Shown piece after piece: positions 34,051 through 42,459 of a DNA stretch of 62,841 nucleotides. The DNA lies in NCBI GenBank assembly GCA_947478785.1, contig CANJXI010000009.1:1-62841 (forward strand), given 5' to 3'. The stretch's first letter is position 1. Each line of letters opens with the position of its first letter. Both the position numbers and the translations under genes were made by a program. The notes under the pieces are model-generated. The model saw only the letters and a program-made list of their open reading frames with translations, made no database searches and was not told where the DNA came from. This DNA comes from Caulobacteraceae bacterium. Its GTDB lineage: Bacteria > Pseudomonadota > Alphaproteobacteria > Caulobacterales > Caulobacteraceae.

Positions 34051-34683
34051 ATGGCGATCACGACCTATGCCGAGCTGCAGGCGGCGGCGGCCAACTGGCT
34101 GGTGCGCGCGGACCTGACGGCCCGAATCCCGGAATTCATCGCCCTGGCCGAGGCTCGGCTGAACCGGGTCCTGCGGTCGAGGCTCGCGGAGACGGAGGCG
34201 GCGCTGACCGGCGTGGTCGGATCGCGCGCCATCCCGTTACCGGCCGCCTTCGCCGAGCCCCTGGCGTTGTGGATCGTGCGGACCGAGGGGCGCGAGACAC
34301 TGCGGTTCGTCGAGCCCAGCCTGATCGGGGCGTCGAGCCTTCGGGGCGAGCCCGGCGCCTGGACGGTCAGCGGGGCGACGATCGCGTTCGATCGACCCTG
34401 TGACCAGGCCTACGCCTTCACCTTGCGGATGCTGGCGAAGTACGGTCTTTCCGACGCGGCGCCCGTCAATGGCCTCCTGGCGGATTCTCCCGACGCCTAT
34501 CTGTTCGCGACGCTTTGCGAGGCCGCGCCGTTTCTGCGCGACAACGAACTCTCCGGCGCCTATGAGGCCCGGCTTGAGCGGGCGCTTGGCGAGATCAACG
34601 CCAAGGACGCGCGGTCGCGGGCGCCGCGCCTGCTGACTCCAGACGTTTCCCCTGCGCTGGTGGACGGGCGGGCTTCGCTGTGA
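34051..34683 (+). CDS. head-tail adaptor-like protein
   Basis: A 210-residue helical protein starting MAITTYAELQAAAANWLVR, with IPEFIALAEARLNRVLRSRL in the N-terminal third. This opening is shared by many podoviral gp4/adaptor-type proteins that sit between portal and tail. The C-terminal half contains beta strands and another helical bundle ending in ALVDGRASL. It follows the coat gene by 80 bases and overlaps the next gene by four (GTGA). Confidence 0.8.
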   Translation: MAITTYAELQAAAANWLVRADLTARIPEFIALAEARLNRVLRSRLAETEAALTGVVGSRAIPLPAAFAEPLALWIVRTEGRETLRFVEPSLIGASSLRGEPGAWTVSGATIAFDRPCDQAYAFTLRMLAKYGLSDAAPVNGLLADSPDAYLFATLCEAAPFLRDNELSGAYEARLERALGEINAKDARSRAPRLLTPDVSPALVDGRASL

Positions 34684-34928
34684 CCGCGGTCCCGATCGGC
34701 CCGGCGCTGCCCCAAGCACTCCGCGCGGTCCTGAAATCGCTCAGCGACGCAGTCCTGGATCTGGCCCAGCCGGCCGAGCCCAAGCCGGTGTTCGCGGTGG
34801 CGCAAGCTGGCCTGCCGCCGGCGGCGACCTATCCCAACACGGTTCTGATCGTGACCGACCTGAACATCCTCGCCCACTCCGACGGGATCCACTGGATCCG
34901 CCAAGACACGGGAGCCGTGATCGTCTGA
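34680..34928 (+). CDS. small conserved phage structural protein
   Basis: An 82-residue protein starting at GTG 34680 with a hydrophobic, helical N-terminus and the C-terminal motif TVLIVTDLNILAHSDGIHW. This motif is common in small tail or fibre-associated phage proteins. It overlaps genes on both sides (GTGA and TGATG), so it is part of a tightly coupled tail operon. Confidence 0.65.
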   Translation: MTAVPIGPALPQALRAVLKSLSDAVLDLAQPAEPKPVFAVAQAGLPPAATYPNTVLIVTDLNILAHSDGIHWIRQDTGAVIV

Positions 34929-35512
34929 TGCCTTCTTCCTGGTCCTCTTCCCTGCGCTTCGAGCTGCAGTTCACCGGCGAGAATATCAATCTGTGGGGCG
35001 ACAAGCTCAACGCGGTATTGGCCCACGCCGACTATGCGGTGGCCGGCTGGCTGACCAAGCCTCTGACCGGCGATGCGGCCCTTGCCACGGCCAACGCCGG
35101 CGACGACGAAGCCCGCGCGGCGATGCTAAAATTCACCGGCGCAGTGCCGTTCACGGTGACCATCCCCTCGGTGAGCAAGGCCTATCTCGTGTGGAACGCC
35201 TGCGCGGGCCCGGTGACGCTCACCACTGGAGCGGGCGTCACTGTGAGCGTCGATCCAGGCGATATCGTGCAGGTCGCCTGCGACGGGGCGAACGTAAAGA
35301 CGCCGGGTTATGGCGGCCTGTCGATCAAGGACTACGTCGCCGCCACGGCCTGGTCCTACAACGCCGGCGCCCTGCCCGCCCAGGCGGGCGCGGCCGGCAA
35401 GTTCGTCAAGACCGACGGAACCACCGCCAGCTGGCAGTCGATCGCCAGCCCGGACCTCACCGACTATCCCGCCCTCATCGGCCGAGCCGTCGCGCTCGCC
35501 GTGGCCCTCTAG
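34928..35512 (+). CDS. tail-fibre-like protein with N-terminal head-binding motif
   Basis: A 194-residue protein starting MPSSWSSSLRFELQFTGENI. SLRxELQxTGENxNxWGDKLN is a familiar N-terminal pattern of phage tail-fibre and receptor-binding proteins. The rest is beta-rich (VTLTTGAGVTVSVDPG) and ends in a hydrophobic helix. At 194 residues it is short for a complete fibre and may be one subunit of several. It is coupled to the preceding gene. Confidence 0.72.
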   Translation: MPSSWSSSLRFELQFTGENINLWGDKLNAVLAHADYAVAGWLTKPLTGDAALATANAGDDEARAAMLKFTGAVPFTVTIPSVSKAYLVWNACAGPVTLTTGAGVTVSVDPGDIVQVACDGANVKTPGYGGLSIKDYVAATAWSYNAGALPAQAGAAGKFVKTDGTTASWQSIASPDLTDYPALIGRAVALAVAL

Positions 35513-35521
35513 GAGACCCCA

Positions 35522-35932
35522 ATGGCCGGAACAGCCAACAGCATCATCACGCCGCAGACGCCGAAATCGGCCGTCGCGAATGTGAGCGCAGCAAACAGCA
35601 CCTACACGACCTCTCCGAACAACACGGCCCTGCTGGTGACGGCGGGCGCGAACGGAGCGCGATTGACACGTCTTCACGCGATTCCGGTCGCGACGGTCAC
35701 GACGGCCAACCAACTTCAGGTTTTCCGCTCGCCAGACTCGGGAACGACAAAGCGTTTCGCCGACAGCGCCGTGATGGCCACCTACGCCATGGCCCAGAAC
35801 ACGGCGGCCCCGAAGACCGACTTTGGCTATTCGGACGACAACCCGATGATCCTGTCGGCAGGGGAAGCGCTCTATGTGGCGGTCGGACAGGCCCAGAGCG
35901 TCGATTTCGTCGCCGAATGGGCCGACTACTAA
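35522..35932 (+). CDS. beta-rich phage tail-region protein
   Basis: A 136-residue, Ala/Thr/Ser/Asn-rich protein starting MAGTANSIITPQTPKSAVAN with alternating strands (ALYVAVGQAQSVDFVAEWADY at the end, shown in part). It resembles small beta-sandwich proteins encoded beside phage fibres; the exact family is unknown. Its stop overlaps the next ATG by one base. Confidence 0.62.
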   Translation: MAGTANSIITPQTPKSAVANVSAANSTYTTSPNNTALLVTAGANGARLTRLHAIPVATVTTANQLQVFRSPDSGTTKRFADSAVMATYAMAQNTAAPKTDFGYSDDNPMILSAGEALYVAVGQAQSVDFVAEWADY

Positions 35933-36651
35933 TGGCCGGCAGTCAAAAGCTCCGGGGTCTCGTCGGGCAGAAGTTAGCCGGGCGGAAGTCGTTTCGCGAC
36001 GTTCAGCTTGAAGTTGTCTCGATCACAGATGCGTCGTCCGGTTCCGGCTCGATCATAGTCACCAAGCCATGCCACGCGATCGTTTATGCCATTGGTGGGG
36101 GTGGCTCGGGAGGTAGCGGGAGCCCAAGCCTCGGCGGCGGCGGTGGTGGAGGCGGAGCGGTCCTCAAACGATTTCGTGTAGCACCAGGTGCGATCAGCTA
36201 CTCGATCGGAGCCGCCGGTGCGGGGGTTACTTCTGCCGCAGGCAACAATGGGGGGACTACTATAGTAACTGTTCCGGGTTACTCGCCTTTGCTGGCCCTG
36301 GGTGGCTCAGGAGGTAGCGCAACTGGGCCTGGCGGCCAGGGCGGCGGCTCAAGCCCAGGAGATTTGTCGCGCAGCGGGGGCGCAGGCGGCGCAACTGGGT
36401 CTGCCGGCACTTCAGGTGGGACTGGCGGTGGCGCTGGTGGCGCGACAGCGGCAAACGGCGGCGGCGGCGGCGGAGCGGGTTTTGGTGATATCTATGCACT
36501 GCTTGTGGGCGGGGCGGGCGGCGACGGTGCCAACGGTCCCAGCAACAACGCTAATTCGCCTGGCGGTGGTTCTGGTGGGGCCCCAGCGGGCGCTGCCACT
36601 GGCAATGGTGGGGTGGGGCGCGTCCTCATCCTGCTAGTCCGTCCGCTCTAA
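35932..36651 (+). CDS. polyglycine-rich tail adhesin-like protein
   Basis: A 239-residue protein. Residues 1-50 are mixed strands (LEVVSITDASSGSGSI). The rest is extremely Gly/Ala/Ser-rich with many GGxGG and GGGGG blocks, ending in GRVLILLVRPL. Glycine-rich stretches of this kind pack as polyglycine-II sheets in phage receptor-binding tips (the gp38 adhesin of phage S16 is the known example). The coding ends overlap the next, opposite-strand gene by 26 bases. Receptor is unknown. Glycosyltransferase-like genes lie next to it. Confidence 0.68.
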   Translation: MAGSQKLRGLVGQKLAGRKSFRDVQLEVVSITDASSGSGSIIVTKPCHAIVYAIGGGGSGGSGSPSLGGGGGGGGAVLKRFRVAPGAISYSIGAAGAGVTSAAGNNGGTTIVTVPGYSPLLALGGSGGSATGPGGQGGGSSPGDLSRSGGAGGATGSAGTSGGTGGGAGGATAANGGGGGGAGFGDIYALLVGGAGGDGANGPSNNANSPGGGSGGAPAGAATGNGGVGRVLILLVRPL

Positions 36652-37552
36652 GCCGAGCGCAGACATCTTCTACTACAGGAGCCCAATCGCCGGGCCAGGC
36701 CTGTCGGATCAATTTGATCGACGGATAGTGTAGCGAGAAGCCCGACTCGCCCTCGCGCCATCGCCAATCGGGAAAGGGAGTCGGTAAGAGAACCCAGGTC
36801 GGCTTACCCATGGCACCCGCGAGGTGGGCGACTCCTGTGTCGATAGTGATCACCAGGTCGAGGCCCGCAATGAATTCGGCAGTGTCCAGGAAATCCGTCG
36901 CGCCAGTATCTTCAGGATCTAGGCTTCGAGCTGCAGGGAGCGCTAACAACTCGGCACCCAATTGGGGGGGAAGAGATCGCCAGGGATAGGGAAGAGCATT
37001 GCCTCTCCACATTATGCCGATACCACCATGCGAGCGGGGCGGGGCGACAAGGTAAGGCATTGCCTGGGGCACGGCACACCAGCGCGCGAGAGACATCGAC
37101 GGTATCCAATAGTCTGGCCGATGAACCAACATCGTCGCCGGTCGGGGCCAAGGGGTGACAGGGAGTTGGGAGAACAACCGTGCGAGTGCCGGAAGGCAAC
37201 TGAAGTCAACCGCTGCGGCACCTAAGTCAGACAGGTAGCGGGCGGCAAATATCTCGTCTCCATGTCCCTGTTCGCCCCATACAAAGAGCCGCTTGCCGGT
37301 TAGGTCTTCGCCCTTCCATTCGGGGGCTTGAAGCCACGAAGATGCGGCCAGGGCAGCCAGCCGCCCCGGGCGCTCGTCGAAGAGCGCCCATCCCGCACCG
37401 AACTTGCCCAGTGCCAAGTAGGTCTCGCCAAGCGCAACCCTCGCGTCTGCCCTATGGATTGCTTGCGAGTATTCTGCCGCGGCCTCGTCTAACCGTCCCG
37501 CCGCTCGGTGCGCTTGGCCGAGGGCGAAGTGATCAACACCTGTCCGAGTCAT
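36626..37552 (-). CDS. TPR plus glycosyltransferase-9-like protein
   Basis: A 308-residue protein. Residues ~8-55 form a TPR-like pair of helices (HFALGQAHRAAGRLDEAAAEY). The C-terminal part resembles GT-B transferases of the ADP-heptose-transferase class (GT9), with TIDTGVAHLAGAMGKPTWVLLP near residues 235-256. Such TPR-GT9 proteins are common in alphaproteobacterial surface-glycan and flagellin-modification loci. Here it is antisense, convergent with the polyglycine gene and inside the phage island. It might glycosylate a surface or tail component, but substrate and partner are unknown. Confidence 0.75.
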   Translation of the reverse strand: MTRTGVDHFALGQAHRAAGRLDEAAAEYSQAIHRADARVALGETYLALGKFGAGWALFDERPGRLAALAASSWLQAPEWKGEDLTGKRLFVWGEQGHGDEIFAARYLSDLGAAAVDFSCLPALARLFSQLPVTPWPRPATMLVHRPDYWIPSMSLARWCAVPQAMPYLVAPPRSHGGIGIMWRGNALPYPWRSLPPQLGAELLALPAARSLDPEDTGATDFLDTAEFIAGLDLVITIDTGVAHLAGAMGKPTWVLLPTPFPDWRWREGESGFSLHYPSIKLIRQAWPGDWAPVVEDVCARLRADGLAG

Positions 37553-37654
37553 TCCATCACCTACCCACCGGAGACCGAATACTGCACGCCAGTCGGCGAT
37601 GCGGTGGATAGAGGTATCTGGTTTTCAACAATTCCGTATCCGGGTTGGGTTTGA

Positions 37655-38194
37655 TTACTGAATATCCCGCCACCGCTGCCGAAACGCTTCCAGATCCGTG
37701 AGATAGCGGCCCGTTCCCTGTTGGATCAAGGGGTCGAAGACCATGGCGGCTTCTGCCGCGCCAGCGGCCTGCAGGTCGCCGAGACGGGCGCGTAGCTGGG
37801 GATAGGCCTCGGTCGTGCGCCGGGCGGCGTTGCGGCTGACCAGGAGGATATTGGCGGCATCGTCGTCGCCGGCCACGTCTTGCCCGGAGTCGAGAAGCTG
37901 AAGCAGATGTGCGGGCTCGAAGCCGCGGCCGGCGTCGGTGAGAACCAGGTGCGTGGCCGGTGAGGCGAGGAACTTGGCCATCATGGCGGCGCGGCCGCGG
38001 CCGATCAGCGCTTCGCCGGCGCCGAGATCGACCTGAAGACTGACAGACCGCGCCGCGCAGGCGGCGCGAAGCGCCAGCAGGGCCCTCATGAAGTCCGCGT
38101 GTGCGAGGCCTCCGTAGCAGTGGGCGGCCAGGTAGATCGACGGGTTCCGGGCCGGCACGGCTGCTCCTCTGAAAGCAAGTCCAGCATGGGCCAT
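37655..38194 (-). CDS. phage-associated glycosyltransferase-like protein with altered DxD
   Basis: A 179-residue GT-A-like protein (starts MAHAGLAFRG). IYLAAHCYGGLAHADFMRAL, SPATHLVLTDAGRGFEPAHL and LLDSGQDVAGDDD match a family of phage-linked glycosyltransferase-like proteins that have IDADIGFEP at this site. Here the metal-binding DAD reads DAG, so catalysis may be lost. It is antisense to the tail genes and divergent from the tail-hub gene. Confidence 0.65.
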   Translation of the reverse strand: MAHAGLAFRGAAVPARNPSIYLAAHCYGGLAHADFMRALLALRAACAARSVSLQVDLGAGEALIGRGRAAMMAKFLASPATHLVLTDAGRGFEPAHLLQLLDSGQDVAGDDDAANILLVSRNAARRTTEAYPQLRARLGDLQAAGAAEAAMVFDPLIQQGTGRYLTDLEAFRQRWRDIQ

Positions 38195-38245
38195 CGATGA
38201 GTGGATCGGTCAACGGGCCGATCCTTGGGCGAAAGACCAAGCAGT

Positions 38246-39898
38246 ATGCGAATACCCCTCAACATGCCGCCGGGTTTGAACGGCGACGACACCAGCTTCG
38301 CAGGGTCGGGGCAGTGGGCGGACGGGTCCAATGTGCGTTTCCGGCTCGGCCGACCGCAGGTGATCGGCGGCTGGGAAGCCCTGATGGGCCAGCCGCTCAC
38401 CGGGGTCTGCCGCACGGTGTTCCCCTGGACCGACAACGCCGCCATCCTGAACCTCGCCTTCGGGACCCACTCCAAGCTGCAGCTTTGGCAGGGCGGGGCG
38501 CTCTACGACATCACGCCCACGACGGGGTTCACCCAAGGCGCCATCGATGGCGCGGGGAGCGCGGGCTATGGCACGGGGGCCTTCGGGATGGGCGGCTACG
38601 GCCTACCCTCGGCGACCGACTATTTCCCGCTGACCTGGTCGTTCGGGGCATGGGGACAGCAACTGCTGGCCTCGCCGCGCAACCAGTCGATCTTCGCCTG
38701 GACCAATGACACGGCGAGCCGGGCGGCTCCGCTCGCCAACGCCCCGGCCAACGTCACCCACATGCTGGTGGCGCCGCTGAACGGCGGCTACCAGGTCTTC
38801 GCCCTGGGCTGCAACGAGGAGGTGTCCGGCGCCTTCAATCCGCTCTGCATCCGGCATTCATCAATTCGCGCGAACACCCAGTGGAGCACTTCGGCGTCCG
38901 GCTCGACAGCCCGCGAATACATCCTGACCGGCGGCGGGCGCATCGTGGCGGGCCGGATGTGCGGGCCCTACATGCTGGTCTGGACGAGCGACGCGCTGTT
39001 CCTGGGGACCTACGTGGGTTCGCTGAACCAGCCGTGGCGGTTCGACCGGGTGGGGCGCAACTGCGGGCTCATTGGACCGAACGCCGCCGTGGTGGTGGGT
39101 CAGACGGCGTTCTGGGCCAGCCCCGACCGGCAATTTTACCGCTATGCGGCGGGCGGGCAGCCGGAGCCGATCCTTTGTCCAATCCGGCAGGTCTTCGCCG
39201 ACAAGCTGGCCGCGAGCCAGGGCGACAAGGTGGTCGCGTCTTCGAACGCCGAATTCTCGGAAGTGCGGTTCGACTATCCCGACAGTCGTGACGGCTATGA
39301 GAACAGCCGCTACCTGGCGGTCTGCCTCTCGGGCCCGGACGCAGGGGCATGGCATCGCGGCGTGATGGCGCGCACCGCGTTGGCGGACGCCGGGCCGGCC
39401 CTCTACCCGGTGGGCGTGACCTACGACGGACAGGTCTATCACCACGAAAAGGGCCATTCGGCGGACGGCCAGGCCTTCTCGTGGTTCATCGAGAGCGCGG
39501 ACGCCTACCTCGATCCGGACAACTGCCTGCTGGCGCGTGAGGTCTGGCCGGACTTCAAGGACCAGGCCGGACCTGTGGCCGTCGTGGTCACGCAAGCCTT
39601 CAACTGGCTCACCAACCGGGACAAGTCCCGCCAATACGCTCAAGGAGCGGTAGACCGGGCCATGCAGGGAGCGCTCAAGGGCGTTTCGGCCGAATTGGAC
39701 CGGGCGTCATCCCGCCTTCGGAAGGTCGAGGATCAGCACGAGCGGTGCGAAGCCGAGCTTGCCGAGGTGCGCCGTCGTCTCGATGAGACCGAACGCGACC
39801 GTGGCGAACTGCGCCACCACATCGACAGGCTGATGGCCGCCGAGGCAGGCGGGCCCCAGCCGATATCCGTTACGCCTGCGACCCGGAGACCTTCATGA
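38246..39898 (+). CDS. tail-hub-like protein fused to a coiled-coil segment
   Basis: A 550-residue ORF. Residues 1 to about 445 are a Trp/Gly-rich beta-propeller-like protein (NVRFRLGRPQVIGGWEALMG, WRFDRVGRNCGLIGPNA), resembling podoviral tail-hub or DNA-stabilisation proteins. The last ~105 residues switch abruptly, around FNWLTNRDKSRQYAQGAV, to a highly charged coiled coil (DETERDRGELRHHIDRLM). That part reads like a separate small phage protein encoded just before an outer-membrane lipoprotein. An in-frame deletion or fusion is likely but not proven. The start is ATG 38246; the longer upstream frame is weaker. Confidence 0.7.
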   Translation: MRIPLNMPPGLNGDDTSFAGSGQWADGSNVRFRLGRPQVIGGWEALMGQPLTGVCRTVFPWTDNAAILNLAFGTHSKLQLWQGGALYDITPTTGFTQGAIDGAGSAGYGTGAFGMGGYGLPSATDYFPLTWSFGAWGQQLLASPRNQSIFAWTNDTASRAAPLANAPANVTHMLVAPLNGGYQVFALGCNEEVSGAFNPLCIRHSSIRANTQWSTSASGSTAREYILTGGGRIVAGRMCGPYMLVWTSDALFLGTYVGSLNQPWRFDRVGRNCGLIGPNAAVVVGQTAFWASPDRQFYRYAAGGQPEPILCPIRQVFADKLAASQGDKVVASSNAEFSEVRFDYPDSRDGYENSRYLAVCLSGPDAGAWHRGVMARTALADAGPALYPVGVTYDGQVYHHEKGHSADGQAFSWFIESADAYLDPDNCLLAREVWPDFKDQAGPVAVVVTQAFNWLTNRDKSRQYAQGAVDRAMQGALKGVSAELDRASSRLRKVEDQHERCEAELAEVRRRLDETERDRGELRHHIDRLMAAEAGGPQPISVTPATRRPS

Positions 39899-40167
39899 AG
39901 ATGCACTTTATCGTCCCCGCCCTTGCGGGCCTGGCGAGCACTGTCCTGGCCGGCTGTGCGGGAGGGGGTTCGTTTATCGGTCCGCAGGGAGGATCAAACT
40001 CTGTCGGTGCGGTAGTACTGCAGCACATCGAGCAATGTGACCGCCACTATCAAGGCGCGATCGGGGTCGGCATAACCGGAGCCTTCGAGATCAGTTGCAA
40101 GGCGCAACCGCCCGCCAGCCCGGCAGGTGGCGCAGGCGCGAGCGTGGCGACCGACAAGAGTGAATGA
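39895..40167 (+). CDS. small lipoprotein at the end of the phage operon
   Basis: A 90-residue lipoprotein. The signal peptide MKMHFIVPALAGLASTVLAG ends in a lipobox (VLAGC), so Cys is the acylated residue. The mature part is small and Gly/Ala-rich. Its ATG overlaps the stop of the tail-hub/coiled-coil ORF (ATGA), and a strong terminator follows. In size and position it recalls an outer-membrane spanin (Rz1-like) that pairs with a coiled-coil inner-membrane partner. No such membrane helix is seen in the upstream segment, so this is a weak hypothesis. Confidence 0.7.
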   Translation: MKMHFIVPALAGLASTVLAGCAGGGSFIGPQGGSNSVGAVVLQHIEQCDRHYQGAIGVGITGAFEISCKAQPPASPAGGAGASVATDKSE

Positions 40168-40226
40168 GCCCTTCGGCGTCCCGCGTGGAATGCGAAATTC
40201 CATGAATGCCGGACACCGAAAAGATG

Positions 40227-40257
40227 AAGGCCCGCAGCTTGCGCTGCGGGCCTTTTT
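40227..40257. terminator. strong bidirectional terminator between the phage operon and tRNA-Thr
   Basis: A perfect 12-bp stem, AAGGCCCGCAGC / GCTGCGGGCCTT, with a TTGC loop (40227-40254), followed by TTT, making a TTTTT run with the last bases of the stem. A shorter A-run on the other side lets it serve tRNA-Thr on the minus strand as well. Confidence 0.9.
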
Positions 40258-40271
40258 CCGTCTCCGGAGAG

Positions 40272-40346
<75 letters not shown>

Positions 40347-40448
40347 GAATGGCGAGGCGCGGCTATAGCCAACGCCGGGGCCTGCGTGAAGCCCCAATCC
40401 GCGCGACCGTGCTTGACGGGGAGGGCGTCTCGCCGCACCCAATGACTC

Positions 40449-40589
40449 ATGCCGGTGCCCAACAGCTCCCAGATGGATCCGCGTTCGGAGCGGGAGGCCA
40501 AGCTTGCCAAGGCGCTGCGGGCAAACCTGCGCCGGCGAAAATCCCCGACGCCGGCCAAGCCGAATCCGAAAAGCACTGACGAAGGGTGA
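40449..40589 (+). CDS. small conserved protein upstream of murA
   Basis: A 46-residue basic protein (MPVPNSSQMDPRSEREAKLA at the start; KALRANLRRRKSPTP in the middle), rich in Lys/Arg. Short Arg-rich proteins of this kind recur ahead of murA in alphaproteobacteria. ATG 40449 has no clear ribosome-binding site, and ATG 40473 in the same frame is an alternative start. Function is unknown. Confidence 0.6.
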   Translation: MPVPNSSQMDPRSEREAKLAKALRANLRRRKSPTPAKPNPKSTDEG

Positions 40590-40686
40590 GCGGGCTTTGC
40601 GCGGACTTCGGGCGCACGTTAGATAGCGGAATTGGGTTGGCCCCCGCGACTCCCTTAAAAGGCGCGGCCGTTTCGAAGGAGTGGGA

Positions 40687-41979
40687 TTGGACCGCATCGC
40701 CATCACCGGCGGCGCGCGCCTGAACGGGGAAATCCCGATCAGCGGCGCCAAGAACTCGGCCATCAAGCTGATGGCGGCGAGCCTGCTCACGGAAGAGCCC
40801 CTGCGGCTGACCAACATGCCGCGCCTGGCAGACACCCGGTTCCTCGGAAAGCTGCTGCAGCGCCTCGGGACCGAGGTGGTCGAGGCGGAAGGTGAGGACG
40901 GGCCAGAGACGCTTCTGCGCACCAAGGAGATCGTCAGCGGATTTGCGCCCTATGATCTCGTCCGCCAGATGCGGGCTTCCTTCAACGTACTGGGCCCTCT
41001 GTTGGCGCGCACTGGTCAGGCGAAGGTTTCGCTGCCTGGCGGATGCACGATCGGAGCCCGGCCGGTGGATCTGCACCTGAAGGCGCTCGAGGCGCTGGGG
41101 GCCCGGATCGACCTGCATGAAGGGTACGTCTACGCCCAGGCCCCGGGCGGGCTGACGGGCGGCCGTATAGACTTCCCGTTCAACTCTGTGGGCGCGACCG
41201 AACACGCCATGCTTGCGGCGGTCCTGGCGCGTGGGGAAACGGTGATGACCAATGCGGCCTGCGAGCCGGAATTGGTCGATCTGGCGGATTGCCTGAACAA
41301 GATGGGCGCGCATGTCACCGGCGCGGGCACGTCCGTTATCCGTATCCAGGGCGTCGGCCAACTTCATGGCGCGGTTCACGCCGTGATGCCCGATCGCATC
41401 GAGACGGGCACATATGCGGTGGCCGCGGCGATGGCTGGAGGCGAGGTGCGGCTGACCCGAACGCGGAGCGATTTCATCCAGGCCTTGCTCGACAAGATGG
41501 TCGAGGCGGGGGTCGAGGTGACGCCACACAACGATGGTCTCACCGTGCGGCGCAACGGCGCGCTGCTCAAGGCGGTGGAGGTGGAGACCGGCGTCTATCC
41601 AGGCTTCGCCACCGACCTGCAGGCGCAGTTCATGGCCCTGATGACGCTGGCCGATGGCGAGAGTGTGATCAAGGAAACCATCTTCGAGAACCGTTTCATG
41701 CACGCGCCCGAACTCTCGCGCCTGGGGGCGGACATCGCGGTGCAAGGCGGGGAGGCCAGGATCAGGGGCGTTCAGGCGCTGGAGGGCGCGCAGGTGATGG
41801 CGACCGACCTGCGGGCATCGGTGAGCCTGGTGATCGCCGGACTGGCGGCGCGAGGCGAGACGGTGGTGCACCGCGTCTATCACCTTGATCGTGGATTCGA
41901 ACGGCTGGAGCAGAAGCTGAGCGACTGTGGCGCCCAGATTCGTCGCCTCAAGGGCGATATCGAGGGCGAGGAGGACTGA
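40687..41979 (+). CDS. murA: UDP-N-acetylglucosamine 1-carboxyvinyltransferase
   Basis: A 430-residue MurA. It transfers enolpyruvate from PEP to UDP-GlcNAc, the first committed step of peptidoglycan synthesis. N-terminal [33 protein letters not shown] with the catalytic Cys120 (fosfomycin target), and PDRIETGTY are all present. I choose TTG 40687 because AAGGAG ends five bases upstream and the protein then starts MDRIAITGG, as is usual; GTG 40681 is an alternative. It is the first large gene of the conserved block running to yacG. Confidence 0.96.
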   Translation: MDRIAITGGARLNGEIPISGAKNSAIKLMAASLLTEEPLRLTNMPRLADTRFLGKLLQRLGTEVVEAEGEDGPETLLRTKEIVSGFAPYDLVRQMRASFNVLGPLLARTGQAKVSLPGGCTIGARPVDLHLKALEALGARIDLHEGYVYAQAPGGLTGGRIDFPFNSVGATEHAMLAAVLARGETVMTNAACEPELVDLADCLNKMGAHVTGAGTSVIRIQGVGQLHGAVHAVMPDRIETGTYAVAAAMAGGEVRLTRTRSDFIQALLDKMVEAGVEVTPHNDGLTVRRNGALLKAVEVETGVYPGFATDLQAQFMALMTLADGESVIKETIFENRFMHAPELSRLGADIAVQGGEARIRGVQALEGAQVMATDLRASVSLVIAGLAARGETVVHRVYHLDRGFERLEQKLSDCGAQIRRLKGDIEGEED

Positions 41980-41984
41980 GGCCT

Positions 41985-42410
41985 ATGGCCAAGACCGCGC
42001 CGCTTCGCCTGCTGGCCCAGGACGCCGACGATCTGGCGGTGATCTCCGCGGCCATGCAGGACGCGGTCGCCAAGGTTGGCGACATCGCCTACGAAGCCAA
42101 GGCTCGGCGGCTGACCATCGGCTTCAACCGATATCGCTGGGAAGCCGGCGGCGGACAGAGGGTCCGCTCCGGCCTTCAGCTGGGCGGCGTGCTGAAGGTG
42201 CAGACCCGAAAGATCAGACGGGGCGCTCGAGACGCGATCCTGGAAGTTCTGGCGCTCACCTTCGAGCCGGGCGATGCGCCGGGCGGCATGGTGACGATCA
42301 GTTGCTCGGGCGGCGGAGATCTGCGGGCGGCCGTGGAATGTGTCGACGCCGTCCTGGCGGACCTTTCGGAACCATGGCCGACGCCGCGCGAGCCCGTGCA
42401 CGGCGATTAG
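41985..42410 (+). CDS. DUF2948 family protein
   Basis: A 141-residue protein of DUF2948, a family of unknown function usually placed between murA and hisD in alphaproteobacteria. Recognisable segments are LLAQDADDLAVISAAMQDAV, KARRLTIGFNRYRWEA and LTFEPGDAPGG. It follows murA by five bases, so it is part of the murA-hisD transcript. Confidence 0.88.
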   Translation: MAKTAPLRLLAQDADDLAVISAAMQDAVAKVGDIAYEAKARRLTIGFNRYRWEAGGGQRVRSGLQLGGVLKVQTRKIRRGARDAILEVLALTFEPGDAPGGMVTISCSGGGDLRAAVECVDAVLADLSEPWPTPREPVHGD

Positions 42411-42459
42411 GCCGCTTGGCATGGCGTTCGGGCGTCACCGCCGCTAAACAGTCCGCGCC

